Counted from the stretch's first letter, positions 20,329-32,216 are shown. The stretch: DNA of 64,000 nt from Crossaster papposus (GCA_037893245.1 JBAIAA010000649.1:186001-250000), one strand, 5' to 3'. Translations and numbers: made by a program. Notes: generated by a model from the sequence alone, not told the origin.

Positions 20329-22382
20329 AATCGGTGAGTGAGCACCAATGTGATAACACTCAGGTTGTAGGTTTATTGGCAGGTAAACTCGCAAATCACA
20401 TAGCCAAATGGCGTGAGATTACATCTGATAATCGGGTGCTTGATGCTATTCAGCACTACCATATCGAGTTCATTAAAATGCCATACCAAACGCGCATTCC
20501 AAGGGATTTGCGTTTTCAAACCCACGAGGCTGAAATTATAGCCGCGGAAATTGCCAAAATGCTCGAAAAAGGAGCCATAGTAGAGACGAACCACACTGAT
20601 GGTGAATTTATTTCACATATTTTCATCAGACCTAAAAAGGATGGTTCTTTTCGCCCCATAATTAATCTTAAGGGGCTTAATACTTTTGTGGCATATTTCC
20701 ACTTTAAGATGGAAACTATCCGCACAGCAATTCAGCTGATACGGCCTCAATGCTACATGGCCTGTATTGATCTTAAAGATGCATACTTTGCGGTACCTAT
20801 TGCTGTTGAGCATAGGAAATATTTGCGATTCATTTGGTGTAATGTGGTATACGAATTTACCTGTCTCCCCAGGCTTTTGGTTTAGCGTGTGCACCACGTG
20901 TGTTCACAAAAATTATGAAACCATCATATTGATTGCCTCACTGAGGTTAAGGGGCCATGAATCGTGTGATTATATTGATGATTCACTTCTTGTTGGCAGA
21001 ACATTTCCAGAATGCATTGAAAATGTTACAGCCCGAACCACCCTTACTACAAGTTTAGGGTTTACAATCAATGACAAAAAGTCAGTTCTAATTCCCACTA
21101 AACAAATTGATTTCTTGGGATTTCATTTGGATTCAGATCTTATGACGATCTCTATTCCGCACTTAAAGGTAGAAAGTACCATTGTTGCAGTCAATACTCT
21201 GTTGCGTCATCAGTCTCTTACAATACGAGACGTTGCCAAGGTCATAGGTCGTTTGGTTTCTTGCGAGTTAGCAGTTCCATATGGACCTCTGTTTAGAAGA
21301 ACAGTAGAAAACATCATGGTGGTGATTTTGAGGCTAAAATGAGCCTTTCCAAAAACGCAGTTTCTGATCTGAACTGGTGGATTACAGAGCTGCCAGTAAC
21401 CTTTGCGCCTATGCACAGACATGACCCTGATCATGTGATCGAAACTGATGCATCCGCATTAGGCTGGGGTGCACATTTTAATGGTCGCACTACTGGCGGG
21501 CGTTGGTCTAAAGACGAGGCCACTCACCATATAAATTGGCTTGAGCTAAAGGCTTGCTTTTTAGCATTACAGTCTTTCTTTGCAGATGATAATAATACAT
21601 CTGTCCATATTAAATCAGATAATGCCACAGTGGTAGCATATATACAACACTTAGGCGGCTCAAAGTCAAAACTACTAAATTCCTTGACTAGAGACATTTG
21701 GCTGTGGTGTATGACAAGGAGAATTTGGCTGTCCACATCACACCTTCCAGGTGTCCAAAATGTCCTTGCAGACTCTGCATCCCGACATTTTCAGGATGAT
21801 TTGGAGTGGAAACTCAACCCCTCCATTTTTTCAAAGATCATATCAATCTTCCCCAATCCTAATATTGATCTTTTTGCATCAAGGTTAAATCACCAAACTG
21901 TGCCTTATGTTTCATGGCAAGCAGACCCAGGATCTGCTCACACGGACGCATTCACATTGGACTGGTCAAATTACCACTGTTTTTATGCGTTTCCACCATT
22001 TAGCTTAATTAACAAAGTGCTCATTAAGATTGAGCGTGATGAAGCTGTTGGTATATTGATTGCGCCGTTATGGCATACACAGTCATGGTTCCCGACAATG
22101 CTAAAACTGCTTGTCAGAACTCCATTGATCTTGCCTATTCAACAAGATTTGCTCTCACTTCCCTTCTCAAATAGACTCCATCCACTAAGGGATCGTCGGA
22201 GGTTGATGGCATGCTACTTGTCAGGGAGACACTCCGACAACAAGGCGTATCAGAACCAGCTTCCAGACTTATCCTCGCATCATGGCGATCTAGCACGAAA
22301 AAGTGCTACAGGTCGGCACTTAGGAAGTGGATTCAGTTCTGCGCTCGGACAGAGACTCATCCAGTTCGACCACCTCTGGTAG
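20277..22382 (+). pseudogene. DIRS reverse transcriptase-RNase H-methylase-like ORF, frameshifted
   Basis: The first frame (20277-20885) holds RT motifs HIFIRPKKDGSFRPIINLK and CYMACIDLKDAYFAVPI. After a shift near 20870 the QAFGLACAP motif appears, and after another the catalytic YIDD (DYIDDSLLVG, about 20975). A third shift near 21340 leads to 21339-22382. That part carries the RNase H residues (ETDASALGWG, INWLELKACFLAL, KSDNATVVAY, VLADSASR) and then a DIRS methylase-like domain with DLFASRLN and YAFPPF. Three shifts in 2.1 kb make it non-functional as read. The order RT-RH-methylase with an overlapping recombinase is specific to DIRS. Confidence 0.9.
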
Positions 22383-23173
22383 CAATCTTGAACTTCTTGG
22401 CGAGCCAATTTATGTCAGGTAGTCAATACTCAAACCTGAATATCACTAGATGTGCTTTGTCAGCAGTCGTCCCATTAATTGAGGGGACTACAGTGGGTTC
22501 TCATCCACTAGTCAAGAGACTAATGAAAGGGGTATTCAACCTGAGACCACCAAGAGCCCGCTACTCACATACGTGGGACGTGGCGGTGGCTTTGGATTAC
22601 TTACAATCACTAGGGCCCAACAAGGACCTTTCATTAAAGAACTTGACTATGAAGTTAGTGCTTCTTGTCGCCCTCACATCCGGGCAACGTTGCCAGACAT
22701 TATCATTATTAAACCTTAACTCTGTACAAGTTGGTACAAATAATGTTAAGTTTATTATTGAGGAGCCTACTAAAACGAGTAAAGCAGGTAAACCTCGTGT
22801 AGAAGTGAATTTAATTTCATTCCCGCATAACCATTTGTTATGTGTCATGTCTGCCTTAAAGGCTTATCTTGAGAAAACGAAACCTTTCAGGGGTAATAAT
22901 AAGAGACTCTTTTTAAGTTATGTGTCGCCCCACAAAGCAGTGGGATCAGAGACAATAGGTCGATGGATTAAGTCAACCCTTTCAGTTTCTGGGATTAGGA
23001 CGGATAAATTTACCGCCCACAGTACACGATCAGCCTCATGCAGTTCAGCATTTAGGAAAGGTGTACCACTAGAAACTATCATGAAAACAGCAGGATGGTC
23101 GAGAGCTTCGACCTTTGCAATGTTTTATAACATTAGAAGACACACGTCTTTGCTTTGCTCAGCGTGTACTTGA
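22211..23173 (+). CDS. DIRS tyrosine recombinase
   Basis: A 320-codon frame overlapping the end of the RNase H/methylase frame by 172 nt, as is usual in DIRS. Tyrosine recombinases integrate the circular DIRS DNA without target duplication. Visible catalytic features are the first Arg in TSGQRCQT, the box H-x-x-R in AHSTRSAS, a Trp in TAGWSRAS and the nucleophile Tyr in TFAMFYNI. The N-terminal SAM-like domain (ASWRSSTKKCYRSALRKW) is present. Unlike gag and RT, this frame has no break. The start is uncertain because translation may be coupled to the upstream frame. Confidence 0.92.
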   Translation: MLLVRETLRQQGVSEPASRLILASWRSSTKKCYRSALRKWIQFCARTETHPVRPPLVAILNFLASQFMSGSQYSNLNITRCALSAVVPLIEGTTVGSHPLVKRLMKGVFNLRPPRARYSHTWDVAVALDYLQSLGPNKDLSLKNLTMKLVLLVALTSGQRCQTLSLLNLNSVQVGTNNVKFIIEEPTKTSKAGKPRVEVNLISFPHNHLLCVMSALKAYLEKTKPFRGNNKRLFLSYVSPHKAVGSETIGRWIKSTLSVSGIRTDKFTAHSTRSASCSSAFRKGVPLETIMKTAGWSRASTFAMFYNIRRHTSLLCSACT

Positions 23174-23279
23174 TTGCTAACCTGTTAATGCAGAATAAAT
23201 TATGGTTTCATAGAAACTTGTCTGTAATTGAATGTCGATTTGTAACATTCATTCATTACTTTTTGCAGCTGCTCTAAAC

Positions 23280-23406
23280 ATCTCAAGTAAGGCCGAAGTG
23301 CTATGTGGTTGCGAGGTAGAATTTCCTAATTAAACGAAATGTAATGCAATGAAATTGAAGTTTAATTATGATTCTACCGAGCAACCACTAGCACTGAAGG
23401 GCTTAC
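23280..23406. other. DIRS internal complementary region
   Basis: The first part (23280-23322) is complementary to the left end and the second (23323-23406) to the right end. The joint GAGGTAGAA/TTTCCTAATT marks the circle junction. Confidence 0.88.
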
Positions 23407-23481
23407 GTTCCCGCCCTAAAATCTTGGAAGTATTGCTTAATTCCCACCCATTTCCAGTGGACTGCAAAAAGTTAAAACTTC

Positions 23482-23678
23482 CACAAAAATGCCCTGAGGC
23501 GTACATCGCGGGGCTCACTTAGGGGATTCATCCTTTTAACAAAGGACTCTCTCAAGTGTGACGAATAAATACCGGTGGCAGGTGCAATCTCAAGTAAGCC
23601 CTTCAGTGCTAGTGGTTGCTCGGTAGAATCATAATTAAACTTCAATTTCATTGCATTACATTTCGTTTAATTAGGAAA
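23482..23678 (-). repeat. DIRS right terminal inverted repeat
   Basis: The inverse of the left repeat, extended to GTTTAATTAGGAAA. The extension is copied in the internal complementary region, which fixes this end at 23678. Confidence 0.88.
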
Positions 23679-23829
23679 TTTCAGCCGCATTCTCAGCCGC
23701 GGTTTCAAAATCTCAAATGGATAGAGTAAAGGGTGGTCAAAACTGTGTTTTTTTATTTCAGGAGTTCTGAGACTATGGCAACGAAATTGTTCATTTCGCA
23801 TAAAAATAATTTGTATTTTACGGTGTAAT

Positions 23830-24170
23830 CTATCTTATCCGTCTCTTTGGCAGAACAAATTTTGGAGGGGGCCAATTCGGTCCACTAATTAGGTCTTAAT
23901 TAAAAGTCTAACGAGGAAGCTCAGTTTTCCACTAAAAAAGTGCAGAAAAATGAATACGGCTGACACTAAGACCACTTTAAAAGTAAATGTACACCACATA
24001 GTTGCACAAATGTGCATTTTTATTACATAATCCCTTTTATCCATCTCTTAGGCAGATCAAATTTTGGAGGGGGTCAATTCGGTCCACTAATTAGGTCTTA
24101 ATTAAAGGCCTAATGAGAAGGCTCAGTTTTCCACTATAACAGTGCAGAAAAATAAGCTGATTTGACTTGA
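23830..24170 (-). repeat. Left-arm subterminal repeats (two units)
   Basis: Two units about 199 bp apart contain AATTCGGTCCACTAATTAGG and are inverted relative to the right-arm units. Confidence 0.8.
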
Positions 24171-24739
24171 GTGGCTGTATAATGAGCTTTGTTAAAACCG
24201 GTGTGTTCATTCCAAACAAGCTGTATACAAATGAATAAGGGTCACATGAGGAACTCAGTGGAGGTTTAGTTGAATTAGACTTGCTTTATAAGTCTCAATT
24301 AGACGTTGGCATATGAGATTTAAGTGGTTACATCTGCTGGTAGATTGATATAGGGAATGGAATGCGGGGCAGTGGGTTAGCGCTTATGCCGGTTGATTGA
24401 TTACTTGTACTTGACTTTGTTTTAAGTGATTTAAGTGACTACCTGTCAGCTGAATTTGGTATAGATATGAATTGTAACAGCAATAATCAGTTTCTGCATT
24501 TTTAGAGTGGAAAACAACGACCAATATTTCGGCTTTTTACAATGAGTTGAGTGCATTGGCCCCCTCCAAAAGTTTTTCTGCTTAAGAAATTGATAACTTG
24601 GATTATGTATTAAAATTATAAATTGCAAAAATAATGTGCACAGTGACGGCTACTTTTAATTGAGTCTTTATCTATACTGTCAACATTATTCAGTATTAAT
24701 TTTACAGTGAAAAACGCATGCAGTGTTCAGTTTTCTGCA
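24171..24739. other. Spacer of the foldback element
   Basis: This sequence lies between the oppositely oriented repeat arms. I see no ORF or structure in it. Confidence 0.5.
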
Positions 24740-26300
24740 CTTCAAAACTGAGCCACCAAATTGTGGTGTACATTTACTTTTAAAGTGGTCTTATTGTCAG
24801 CCGTGGAGGGGAAACCTGAACCTTCTCATTAGGCCTTTAATTAGGACCTAATTAGTGGACCGAATTGACCCCCTCCAACATTTGATCTGCCTTAAGGGTG
24901 AATGAAACGGATCATGTAATAAAAATGCACATTTGTGAAACTATATGTGGTGTACATTTACTTTTAAAGTGGTCTTATTGTCAGCCGTATTCCTTTGTCT
25001 GCATTTTAGAGAGGAAACTGAACCTTCTCATAGCTGCCTTTAATTAAAACCTAATTAGTGGACCGAATTGGCCCCCTCCAAAATTTGATCTGCCTAAAGG
25101 GTGAATAAAACGGATTATGTAATAAAAATGCACATTTGTGAAACTATGTGGTGTACATTTACTTTTAAAGTGGTCTTAGTGTCAGCCGTATTTATTTTTC
25201 TGCACTTTTTGAGTGGAAAACTGAGCTTCCTCGTTAGACTTTTAATTAAGACCTAATTAGTGGACCGAATTGGCCCCCTCCAAAATTTGATCTGCCTAAG
25301 AGATGGATAAAAGGGATTATGTAATAAAAATGCACATTTGTGAAACTATGTGGTGTACATTTACTTTTAAAGTGGTCTTAGTGTCAGCCGTATTCATTTT
25401 TCTGCACTTTTTGAGTGGAAAACTGAGCTTCCTCATTAGACTAATAATTAAGACCTAATTAGTGGACCGAATTGGCCCCCTCCAAAATTTGATCTGCCTA
25501 AAGGGTGAATAAAACGGATTATGTAATACAAATGAACATTTGTGAAACTATGTGGTGTACATTTACTTTTAAAGTGGTCTTATTGTCAGCCGTATTTATT
25601 TGTCTGCATTTTAGAGAGGAAACTGAACCTTCTCATTAGGCCTTTAATTAAGACCTAATTAGTGGACCAAATTGGCCCCCTTCAAAATTTGATCTGCCTA
25701 AGAGATGGATAAAATGGATTATGTAATCAAAATGCACATTTGTGAAACTATGTGGTTTACATTTACTTTTAAAGTGGTCTTAGTGTCAGCCGTATTCATT
25801 TTTCTGCACTTTTTGAGTGGAAAACTGAGCTTCCTCATTAGAATTTTAAAAAAGACCTAATTAGTGGACCGAATTGGCCCCCTCCAAAATTTGATCTGCC
25901 TAAAGGATACATGAAACGGATTATGTAATAAAAATGCACATTTGTGAAACTATGTGGTGTACATATTCTTTTAAAGTGGTCTTATTGTCAGCCGTATTCA
26001 TTCTGCTGCACTTTAGAGAGAAAAACTGAACCTTCTCATTAGGCCTTTAATTGAGACCTAATTAGTCGACCGAATCGGCCCCCTCCAAAAGTTGCTCTGC
26101 CTAAAGGATACATAAAATGGATTATGTAATAAAAATGCACATTTGTGAAACTATGTGGTTTACATTTACTTTTAAAGTGGTCTTAGTGTCAGCCGTATTC
26201 ATTTTTCTGCAGTTTTTGAGTGGAAAACTGAGCTTCCTCATTAGACTTTTAATTAAGACCTAATTAGTGGACCGAATTGGCCCCCTCCAAAATTTGTTCT
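24740..26300 (+). repeat. Right-arm subterminal repeats (eight units, about 201 bp)
   Basis: GGACCGAATTGG recurs at about 24859, 25061, 25263, 25464, 25664 and three more times, spaced 200-202 bp. Units include CCCCCTCCAAAATTTGATCT and GTGGTGTACATTTACTTTTA. Confidence 0.88.
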
Positions 26301-26699
26301 GCCAAAGAGACGGATAAGATAGATTACACCGTAAAATACAAATTATTTTTATGCGAAATGAACAATTTCGTTGCCATAGTCTCAGAACTCCTGAACTAAA
26401 AAAACACAGTTTTGACCACCCTTTACTCTATTCATTTGAGATTTTGAAACCGCGGCTGAGAACGAGGCTGAAACCGCGGTTGGAGACCGCGGTTGGAGAC
26501 CGCGGTTGGAGACCGCGGCTGGAGACCGCGGCTGAGAACGCGGCTAGGTTCAGTCAGGTGCAAGAAGGATAATATCTGACCTGACCTGTCTGCCTTTGGT
26601 GGCCCAACCAAGAGAACTAAAACTCCCGACGGCATATAGCTCTTCAGAAGTTCAGGTTAATGAAGCACACAAAATATTCCCACCAACGATATCCTCGTC

Positions 26700-27156
26700 G
26701 GGAATGGAGGTAACCGGTTACTGTATATATCATGTAATGTAGCAGACTGTGCATTGAGTAGTCTTCTTCCACTAGCAAGCTAGTGGAAGAAATCCAGGAA
26801 TATGGCGATAATTAAGGGCGCCCTCAATAAGCCCAGATAATACGGACGGCGCGCCGCGGAACAAATGAACCGGCTAGCTTGGTCTTGACCAAGACTATGC
26901 ATTGAGCGGTAATGGGTGCCAATTGGCAACTCAGGGGTTATACTGTATATCATGTATATGACATTCAGACTGTGCATTGATGAGCGGTATGGGGCGCCAA
27001 TTGGCGTACCCTAACAGGTTATACTGTATATCATAACATACTGTGCATTGAGCGGTATGGTGCGCCAATCGACGTACCAATAACAATGTAGGCCTAATAT
27101 AACAGACTGTGCATTCAGCGGCAATGTGTGCCAATCGGCGTACCCTAATAACAGGG
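26700..27156. repeat. About 75-bp tandem repeats, left part
   Basis: Units contain GACTGTGCATTGAGCGGTA, GGCGCCAATTGGCGTACCC and a TATATCATGTAAT segment. Four to five copies run to 27156 and resume at 29141 after an insertion. Confidence 0.75.
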
Positions 27157-27159
27157 TAA

Positions 27160-29140
27160 AGGCCCGGATCCAGGGGGGGGGGGGGGGTGGAGGCATGTGT
27201 CCCGGGTAAAATGAGTAATACACACAAAAACGGGGTCGGGGAAAAGAGGGGGAGGTGAGAAGGAAGGGAGGAGGATCGGATCGGAGGATGTGCTGTGTCT
27301 AATTTTGGGCATAATATAATACTGACAAAAAAGGGTTATCAATCCATGGAACCCCATTTTGCGACACGCACCCGTTCAATTTCTACATGCACATTAAGCC
27401 CTCTCAGGGTCTACCCTCGCAGCAGGAGAGCGAGGCCGGACATTGGTGTTATCCGCAGAAGACAACCTGAACCGGCCTGGCGCGCATCTAGCCGCTCGTT
27501 GGTATCAGAGGTGGCTCCGTTAACCAACGTATGATACTCGGACTACCTGGCATCGAGGTTCGATAAATAATCCCGCGCCTGGTTGACATGGTCCCCTCCA
27601 TTGCCAATTACCCTTTTAATGCAGTATATCTGGATGAATGTTTATGTTGTTAATGACCTCTTGTATAAGAATGTTAGTTGGTGGGTTTGTTCATGGAGCT
27701 ATGGTTTGTCCAACCTAAGCTATAGGACATTGTCCGAAAGCCTTTCTTTTTGGCAAAAATTTTGCTATATATATATATTTATATATATAGCAAAATGTTC
27801 CAGTTTTGGGTGTGGCCCACATTCATATATAAACTTATATATATTATATATTTATAATATATTTATAATCTTCATAATTCTCCATTTTATCTCCATTATA
27901 TTCTTTAAAACTTTTGCTAAAAAATCAGAGGAAAGAGGCCAGGAATTGCCTCAGATTGCACCACAAAGCATATAGAATCCCAAATTTTCCGGGGCCCTTA
28001 AGCGGGCCCCAGACCCCACGCCGTCAATGCTTCGCGCCCCGCGCTCACATTTTCCAATTTGGGGTGAGCCCCACATTCATCAATAAATGTATATATTTAT
28101 ATATATATATTCTCTATTATAATCTCCATAATTCTCCATTTTATCTCCATATTTATTTTACATTTTGGCTAAAAAAACTCAGAGAAAAGTGGCCAGAAAT
28201 CGTCTCAGATTGCACCACAAACCATATAGAATCCAAAAAATGTCGAGGCCCTTAAGCGGGCCCCAGACCCCACGCTTCGCGCTCGTATTTTCCAGTTTTG
28301 GGTGATTCATATTACTGACTATGCGCGCTTAGAGCGACCATTCGCAGTAATTTTACAGTATTGCGACGACCACCGTCGTTAGGACGACCGTTTGCCGGTC
28401 GTCCGACCGCCTAAGTACTCGATAAAATTTCATTTTTTTAAATTTTATCGAATATGTCGATAGATTTGGCTACATTATCCTAATGGTTTTTAATTTTGTG
28501 GCAAAAGCTCCAGGTAAAAACGGGTTAGGTTACAAATAAAAACCTAAAATTTTGCGCGCGTCTCTATGGAGCGGTCGCGCTAATGGTGGTTTACCGATAA
28601 TATATATATATATACATTTATATATATATGGACATAATCGCGCTTTGGGCGACCAGTTTCCGTTATTTTCCGACATTAGGGAGACCACGGTCGTTAGGGA
28701 GACCATTTCGCTGGACGCCTTAACGCCAACTACAGGAAGGAGATCCATTTTTTTACAATATTTTTTCCAGATCGATAGAGTAGGGTCCAAAATGCTTAAA
28801 TATGAAATTTCGTGGAAAAAGCTCTAGGTAAAAACGGGTTAGGTTACAATAAAGAATGTAAATTTTGTGCACGTCTCTATGGAGAGGTCTATTCTCCATT
28901 AAAATCTCCATAATTCTTAATTTTATCTCCATATAATTTTTATAACTTTGGATAAAAAAATCAGAGGAAAGAGGCCAGGAATCGCCTCAGATTGCACCAC
29001 AAAGCATATAGAATCCAAAATATTTCGGGGCCCTTAAGCGGGAACTGGACCCCACGACGTAAGGGCTTCGCGCTTTGCGCTCGCATTTTCAAGTTTTGGG
29101 TGTGCCCCCCCGTCTAAACAAATCCTAGATCCGCGCCTGG
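27160..29140. mobile_element. Composite insertion with GGCGCGGATC-type ends
   Basis: It splits the 75-bp repeat array. The left end reads AGGCCCGGATCCAGG followed by a G run; the right end is the inverse CCAGGCGCGGATCTAGG preceded by a C run. Inside, a segment of about 160 bp (AATCAGAGGAAAGAGGCCAG, then GGGCCCTTAAGCGGG) occurs three times (about 27914, 28170, 28955). A second sequence with CGTCGTTAGG-GACGACC-like phrases occurs twice (about 28320 and 28640). The ends resemble hAT-type MITEs. A target duplication was not found. Confidence 0.55.
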
Positions 29141-29290
29141 TATATCATGTAATACTAGACTGTGCATTAATGAGCGGTAATGGGTGCCAATTGGCGTACC
29201 CTAACAGGGTACTGTATATCATGTAATATAGCAGACTGTGCATTGAGCGGTATGGGGCGCCAATGGCGTACCCATAACAGGGTATGTAGT
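29141..29290. repeat. About 75-bp tandem repeats, right part
   Basis: Two more units of the array at 26700-27156, in the same orientation. Confidence 0.75.
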
Positions 29291-30108
29291 GTTAAAGGAC
29301 GTAGTTGGTTTATTTTAGCTCCCGAAATTGCGGGATGTTTTACTGTTTTGGAGTCATTTTTATCAGATTTTAGCTCTTCTTTTTACTCTTTATGTGTTTC
29401 TTATCATCTCAAGTAACTATTGACCAGTGCAGGGAGCACTTTTTTAATCCGTTTCGACAGAACTTTAGGTTTAATTTCTGGATCTTTAAATAGCGTATTT
29501 TCGTCGATTGTTTTCTACATCGTGTATTTTTTGGTAAATCTGTCATATGTGCAATTGTGGACTTTTATTTAAAGACTTTGAATGTACTTTTTAACTTGAC
29601 TCTGGATTTTAATGGGAATTTATTGCCACTGAAAAATTACTCGCCACAATCAAGACAAAAGAGGGATGTTCATCACTTTATATTAATATTATATTAATAT
29701 TATACAAAACTCTCAGTAATGCACTTCCGGTAGTACCGCAGCTGCAGAACTGCAATCATTGGACAACACCACTCCAGATTGAACGAGAGGACTGGGTGAG
29801 TTCGTTCCATTTTTTTGCCAGTATAAATTCATCTAACTATCATTGCCGACGGAAAGTGGTGCTCAACTCGATCCCTACGACACATGCCCTGTTTGTTCTA
29901 TTCTATATCATTACTTCATGTTTTTAGATTTTAGAAAAATGTGTATATGCACGTATTATTAAATGTTTAGATAAATTTAATATTTTGTCCAAATTCCAAT
30001 ATGGATTCCGTAGTAAACATTCAACTTCTCATGCCCTTTTAGATTTTATTGATAAGTTTTTTGAAGCAACTGATGACTCTAAGCACACACTGGGGATAGT
30101 TCCTGACC

Positions 30109-31148
30109 CAGAGTTGTATGACTCGTGACTCGGACTCGGACTCGAGTCCGACTCGAGTCCCATTTTTCGTGACTCGGACTCGGACTCGAGTCACGATGAC
30201 AAGTGACTCGGACTCGGACTCGGACTCGACCTTGTGGACTCGGACTTGGACTCGGACTCGACCTGCGTGACTTGTGACTCGACCAAAAAATACAATAACA
30301 ACTATTTTCAGACTATTGTTAACAAGAAACTCACTTTTTGTTTGACCAAGAGGGAATAAAGATTGTTCACGCAGATCCGACGCGACGCGACGCAACGCAT
30401 CTCTCTAGAAATGCACGTACTGTGCGGTTGGCTTCCGATATTTCCGATTAGTCTTTGGGCAAGACGTTTTTACTTTAGATTATAGAAATTATAGATATAC
30501 GCGATAACCAGCCGCCGCGAGAGGACGTTATCGCGTATCTGACGTCTTGCCCAAAGACTAGTTTCCGATATATTGACTAGCGAAATCAATGTATCGAAAC
30601 ATGTATCCCGGCGTCCACATACAGTGATACTGCGTAATGCAAATTGAGATTGTCCGGATTATCCGTTCAGGCACAGTCTGCATGCTAGACTGGCGCTGTT
30701 CCAGGCAATAGCTTTGAATCCTGTGTACGTTGCTAGCTATATTGCACGCGCTCATATCAGTGATGCTTGTCCTGCTAAACTGTTGTGATATTGTGATATT
30801 GGTTTGTAAAAGCCTAAGGTTCCTTTTATGTTAATGAAATAAAGGCGAACAAGTCACAGTGTAGATCGAATAACTTCAATAGTTTATTTGACATAATCAT
30901 GTAGATGGTCTAGACAGTTCATTAAAGTAGAGGAAAGCTGTAAAAATTGAACTGTTTACACCGTTAGCTTTTCGCGGTACTTCACTAGTTAATGGTGACT
31001 CGTGACTCGGACTCGTGACTCGGACTCGTGACTCGACCTTTGTGACTCGTGACTCGGACTCGGACTCGACCTGTATGACTCGGGACTCGGACTCGGGAGG
31101 GGGGACTCGGACTCGGACTCGATGTTTGGTGACTCGAATACAACTCTG
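30109..31148. mobile_element. hAT-like non-autonomous transposon with GACTCGG repeats
   Basis: The ends CAGAGTTGTATGACTCG and its inverse (CGAATACAACTCTG) flank 1,040 bp. A near-8-bp duplication surrounds it (TCCTGACC at 30101, TCTGACCT at 31149). Its removal restores the LINE reading GIV-x-DLSKAF. Both subterminal regions are packed with GACTCGGACTCG repeats (30115-30285 and 30995-31135). No transposase frame is present. Confidence 0.8.
30451..30562. mobile_element. About 110-bp hairpin element inside the hAT-like element
   Basis: TAGTCTTTGGGCAAGACGT is repeated in inverse at the other end, with a second inner inverted pair (ACGCGATAAC/GTTATCGCGT). TTTCCGAT flanks both sides, consistent with an 8-bp duplication. 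This is the third level of nesting. Confidence 0.7.
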
Positions 31149-31830
31149 TCTGACCTCTCAAAGGCGTTCGATACATTTGACCACGATATTTTATTGTATA
31201 AGCTTTGTATTATGGTATTCGAGGAACTTCTCTTCAGTGGTTTAGGAGTTACCTTTCCCACAGATCCCAGTATGTATCTATTAATGGTATTAATTCAAAC
31301 TCTAGGAACCTTCCACATGGTGTACCTCAATGATCCATATTGGGACCCTTGCTTTTTTTAATATACATGTACATTAATGATTTTATCAAATCCTCTGAGA
31401 AACTCTTTTATATTGTTTGCCGATGACTCAAACATATTCTGTTCTCATAGTAACCTTACTCATCTTATCAATAAGATCAATCTTGAACTTAAATCTGTTT
31501 CTAATTGGTTTAATGTTAATAAGCTATCTCTAAATATTGCAAAAACCAATTTCATGTTGTTCAGCAATTCCGCCACTGAAATTCCTTGTGAAGTAAAAAT
31601 TCACAACTTTGTTATCCAGGAACGGATTGCTGTAAATTTTTGGGTTTGCTTATCGACTCTGGATTAAAATGGAATAATCATATTGACCATTTATGCAAAA
31701 TAATATCTAGAAATATTTGTGTGATTAATAAGATAAAATACTTTGTTCCTACTAATGTTCTAGATTCTCTTTATAATTCATTTACTTCCTTCAAACAAAA
31801 CAGAGCAATTTATAGCGGTCTGGCCTAATT

Positions 31831-32216
31831 ATCAGGAAACCAGATTATAGCACCCTTAATGTGAGCTAACTAAATATAATAAATCGGGGACAGTGTTTGA
31901 AAAGAAAGGTATTAAAGTTGACCTCTAGAAATTTACTCCGATTAACATTATAGCATTGGTCTTGAACACGCCTCGATCAGTGCGCAGGACGTTTAGACTT
32001 CGGTATCACTATTATTCGTTTAGTCCAACAGTCATAAATATTCATAACCTCTTCAATCGGGGAGATACGCTATCCAATTTATGGATGGGTAAGGCGATTA
32101 AATTGTATAGTTGATGGGTTCTAATTAATCAGTTTTATTCTACGATGTTAAAATATTGTAAACCTGAATGTGCTCATAAGATTGACATAATTATTGTCTA
32201 TAGATAAAGGGCGCTC
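31831..32216. other. AT-rich intergenic stretch
   Basis: Nothing recognised between the LINE remnant and the GH3 polyadenylation signal. Confidence 0.5.

Larger units (their letters stand above)
19021..23678 (+). mobile_element. DIRS-like tyrosine-recombinase retrotransposon
   Basis: The element has the DIRS layout: left terminal inverted repeat (19021-19171), gag-like, RT/RNase H/methylase-like and tyrosine recombinase frames, an internal complementary region (23280-23406), and right terminal inverted repeat (23482-23678). The internal region is the reverse complement of the left end joined to that of the right end, as expected for integration through a circle. No target duplication is seen. 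It sits inside a CCGCGG-rich part of the foldback arm. Gag and RT frames are broken, the recombinase is open. Confidence 0.94.
18963..26558. mobile_element. Foldback-type DNA element with 11-bp target duplication
   Basis: Both ends read CCTGACTGAACCTAGCCG inward, and TGCAAGAAGGA is duplicated at 18952-18962 and 26559-26569. The arms continue with GC-rich repeats of CCGCGGTCTCCAA type, then a unique segment (GGTTTCAAAATCTCAAATG), then about 201-bp tandem units: two on the left (23830-24160) and eight on the right (about 24740-26300), in opposite orientation. A 9-11-bp duplication with long inverted repeats suggests Mutator-type mobilisation. No transposase is present, so it is non-autonomous. 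Removing the DIRS insertion leaves about 2.9 kb. Confidence 0.85.
29930..31830 (+). pseudogene. Non-LTR (Jockey/CR1-like) reverse transcriptase remnant
   Basis: The plus strand at 29935-30108 reads RT motifs (KFQYGFRSKHSTSHALLDFI). After an insertion (30109-31148) the same domain resumes with SDLSKAFDTFDHDILLYKL, then a region with an in-frame stop and shifts that still shows a GVPQ-stop-SILGPLLF pattern near 31320, the catalytic FADD (LFADDSNIFCSHSNL, about 31420) and NKLSLNIAKTNFMLFSN. The order is that of LINE reverse transcriptases. It lacks endonuclease and 5' parts and cannot be translated as one protein. The 3' end fades near 31830. Confidence 0.88.

Noticed and set aside
30039-30395. 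Ser/Glu/Val-rich repeat frames
   Set aside because: They are translations of the GACTCGG repeat in the hAT-like element.
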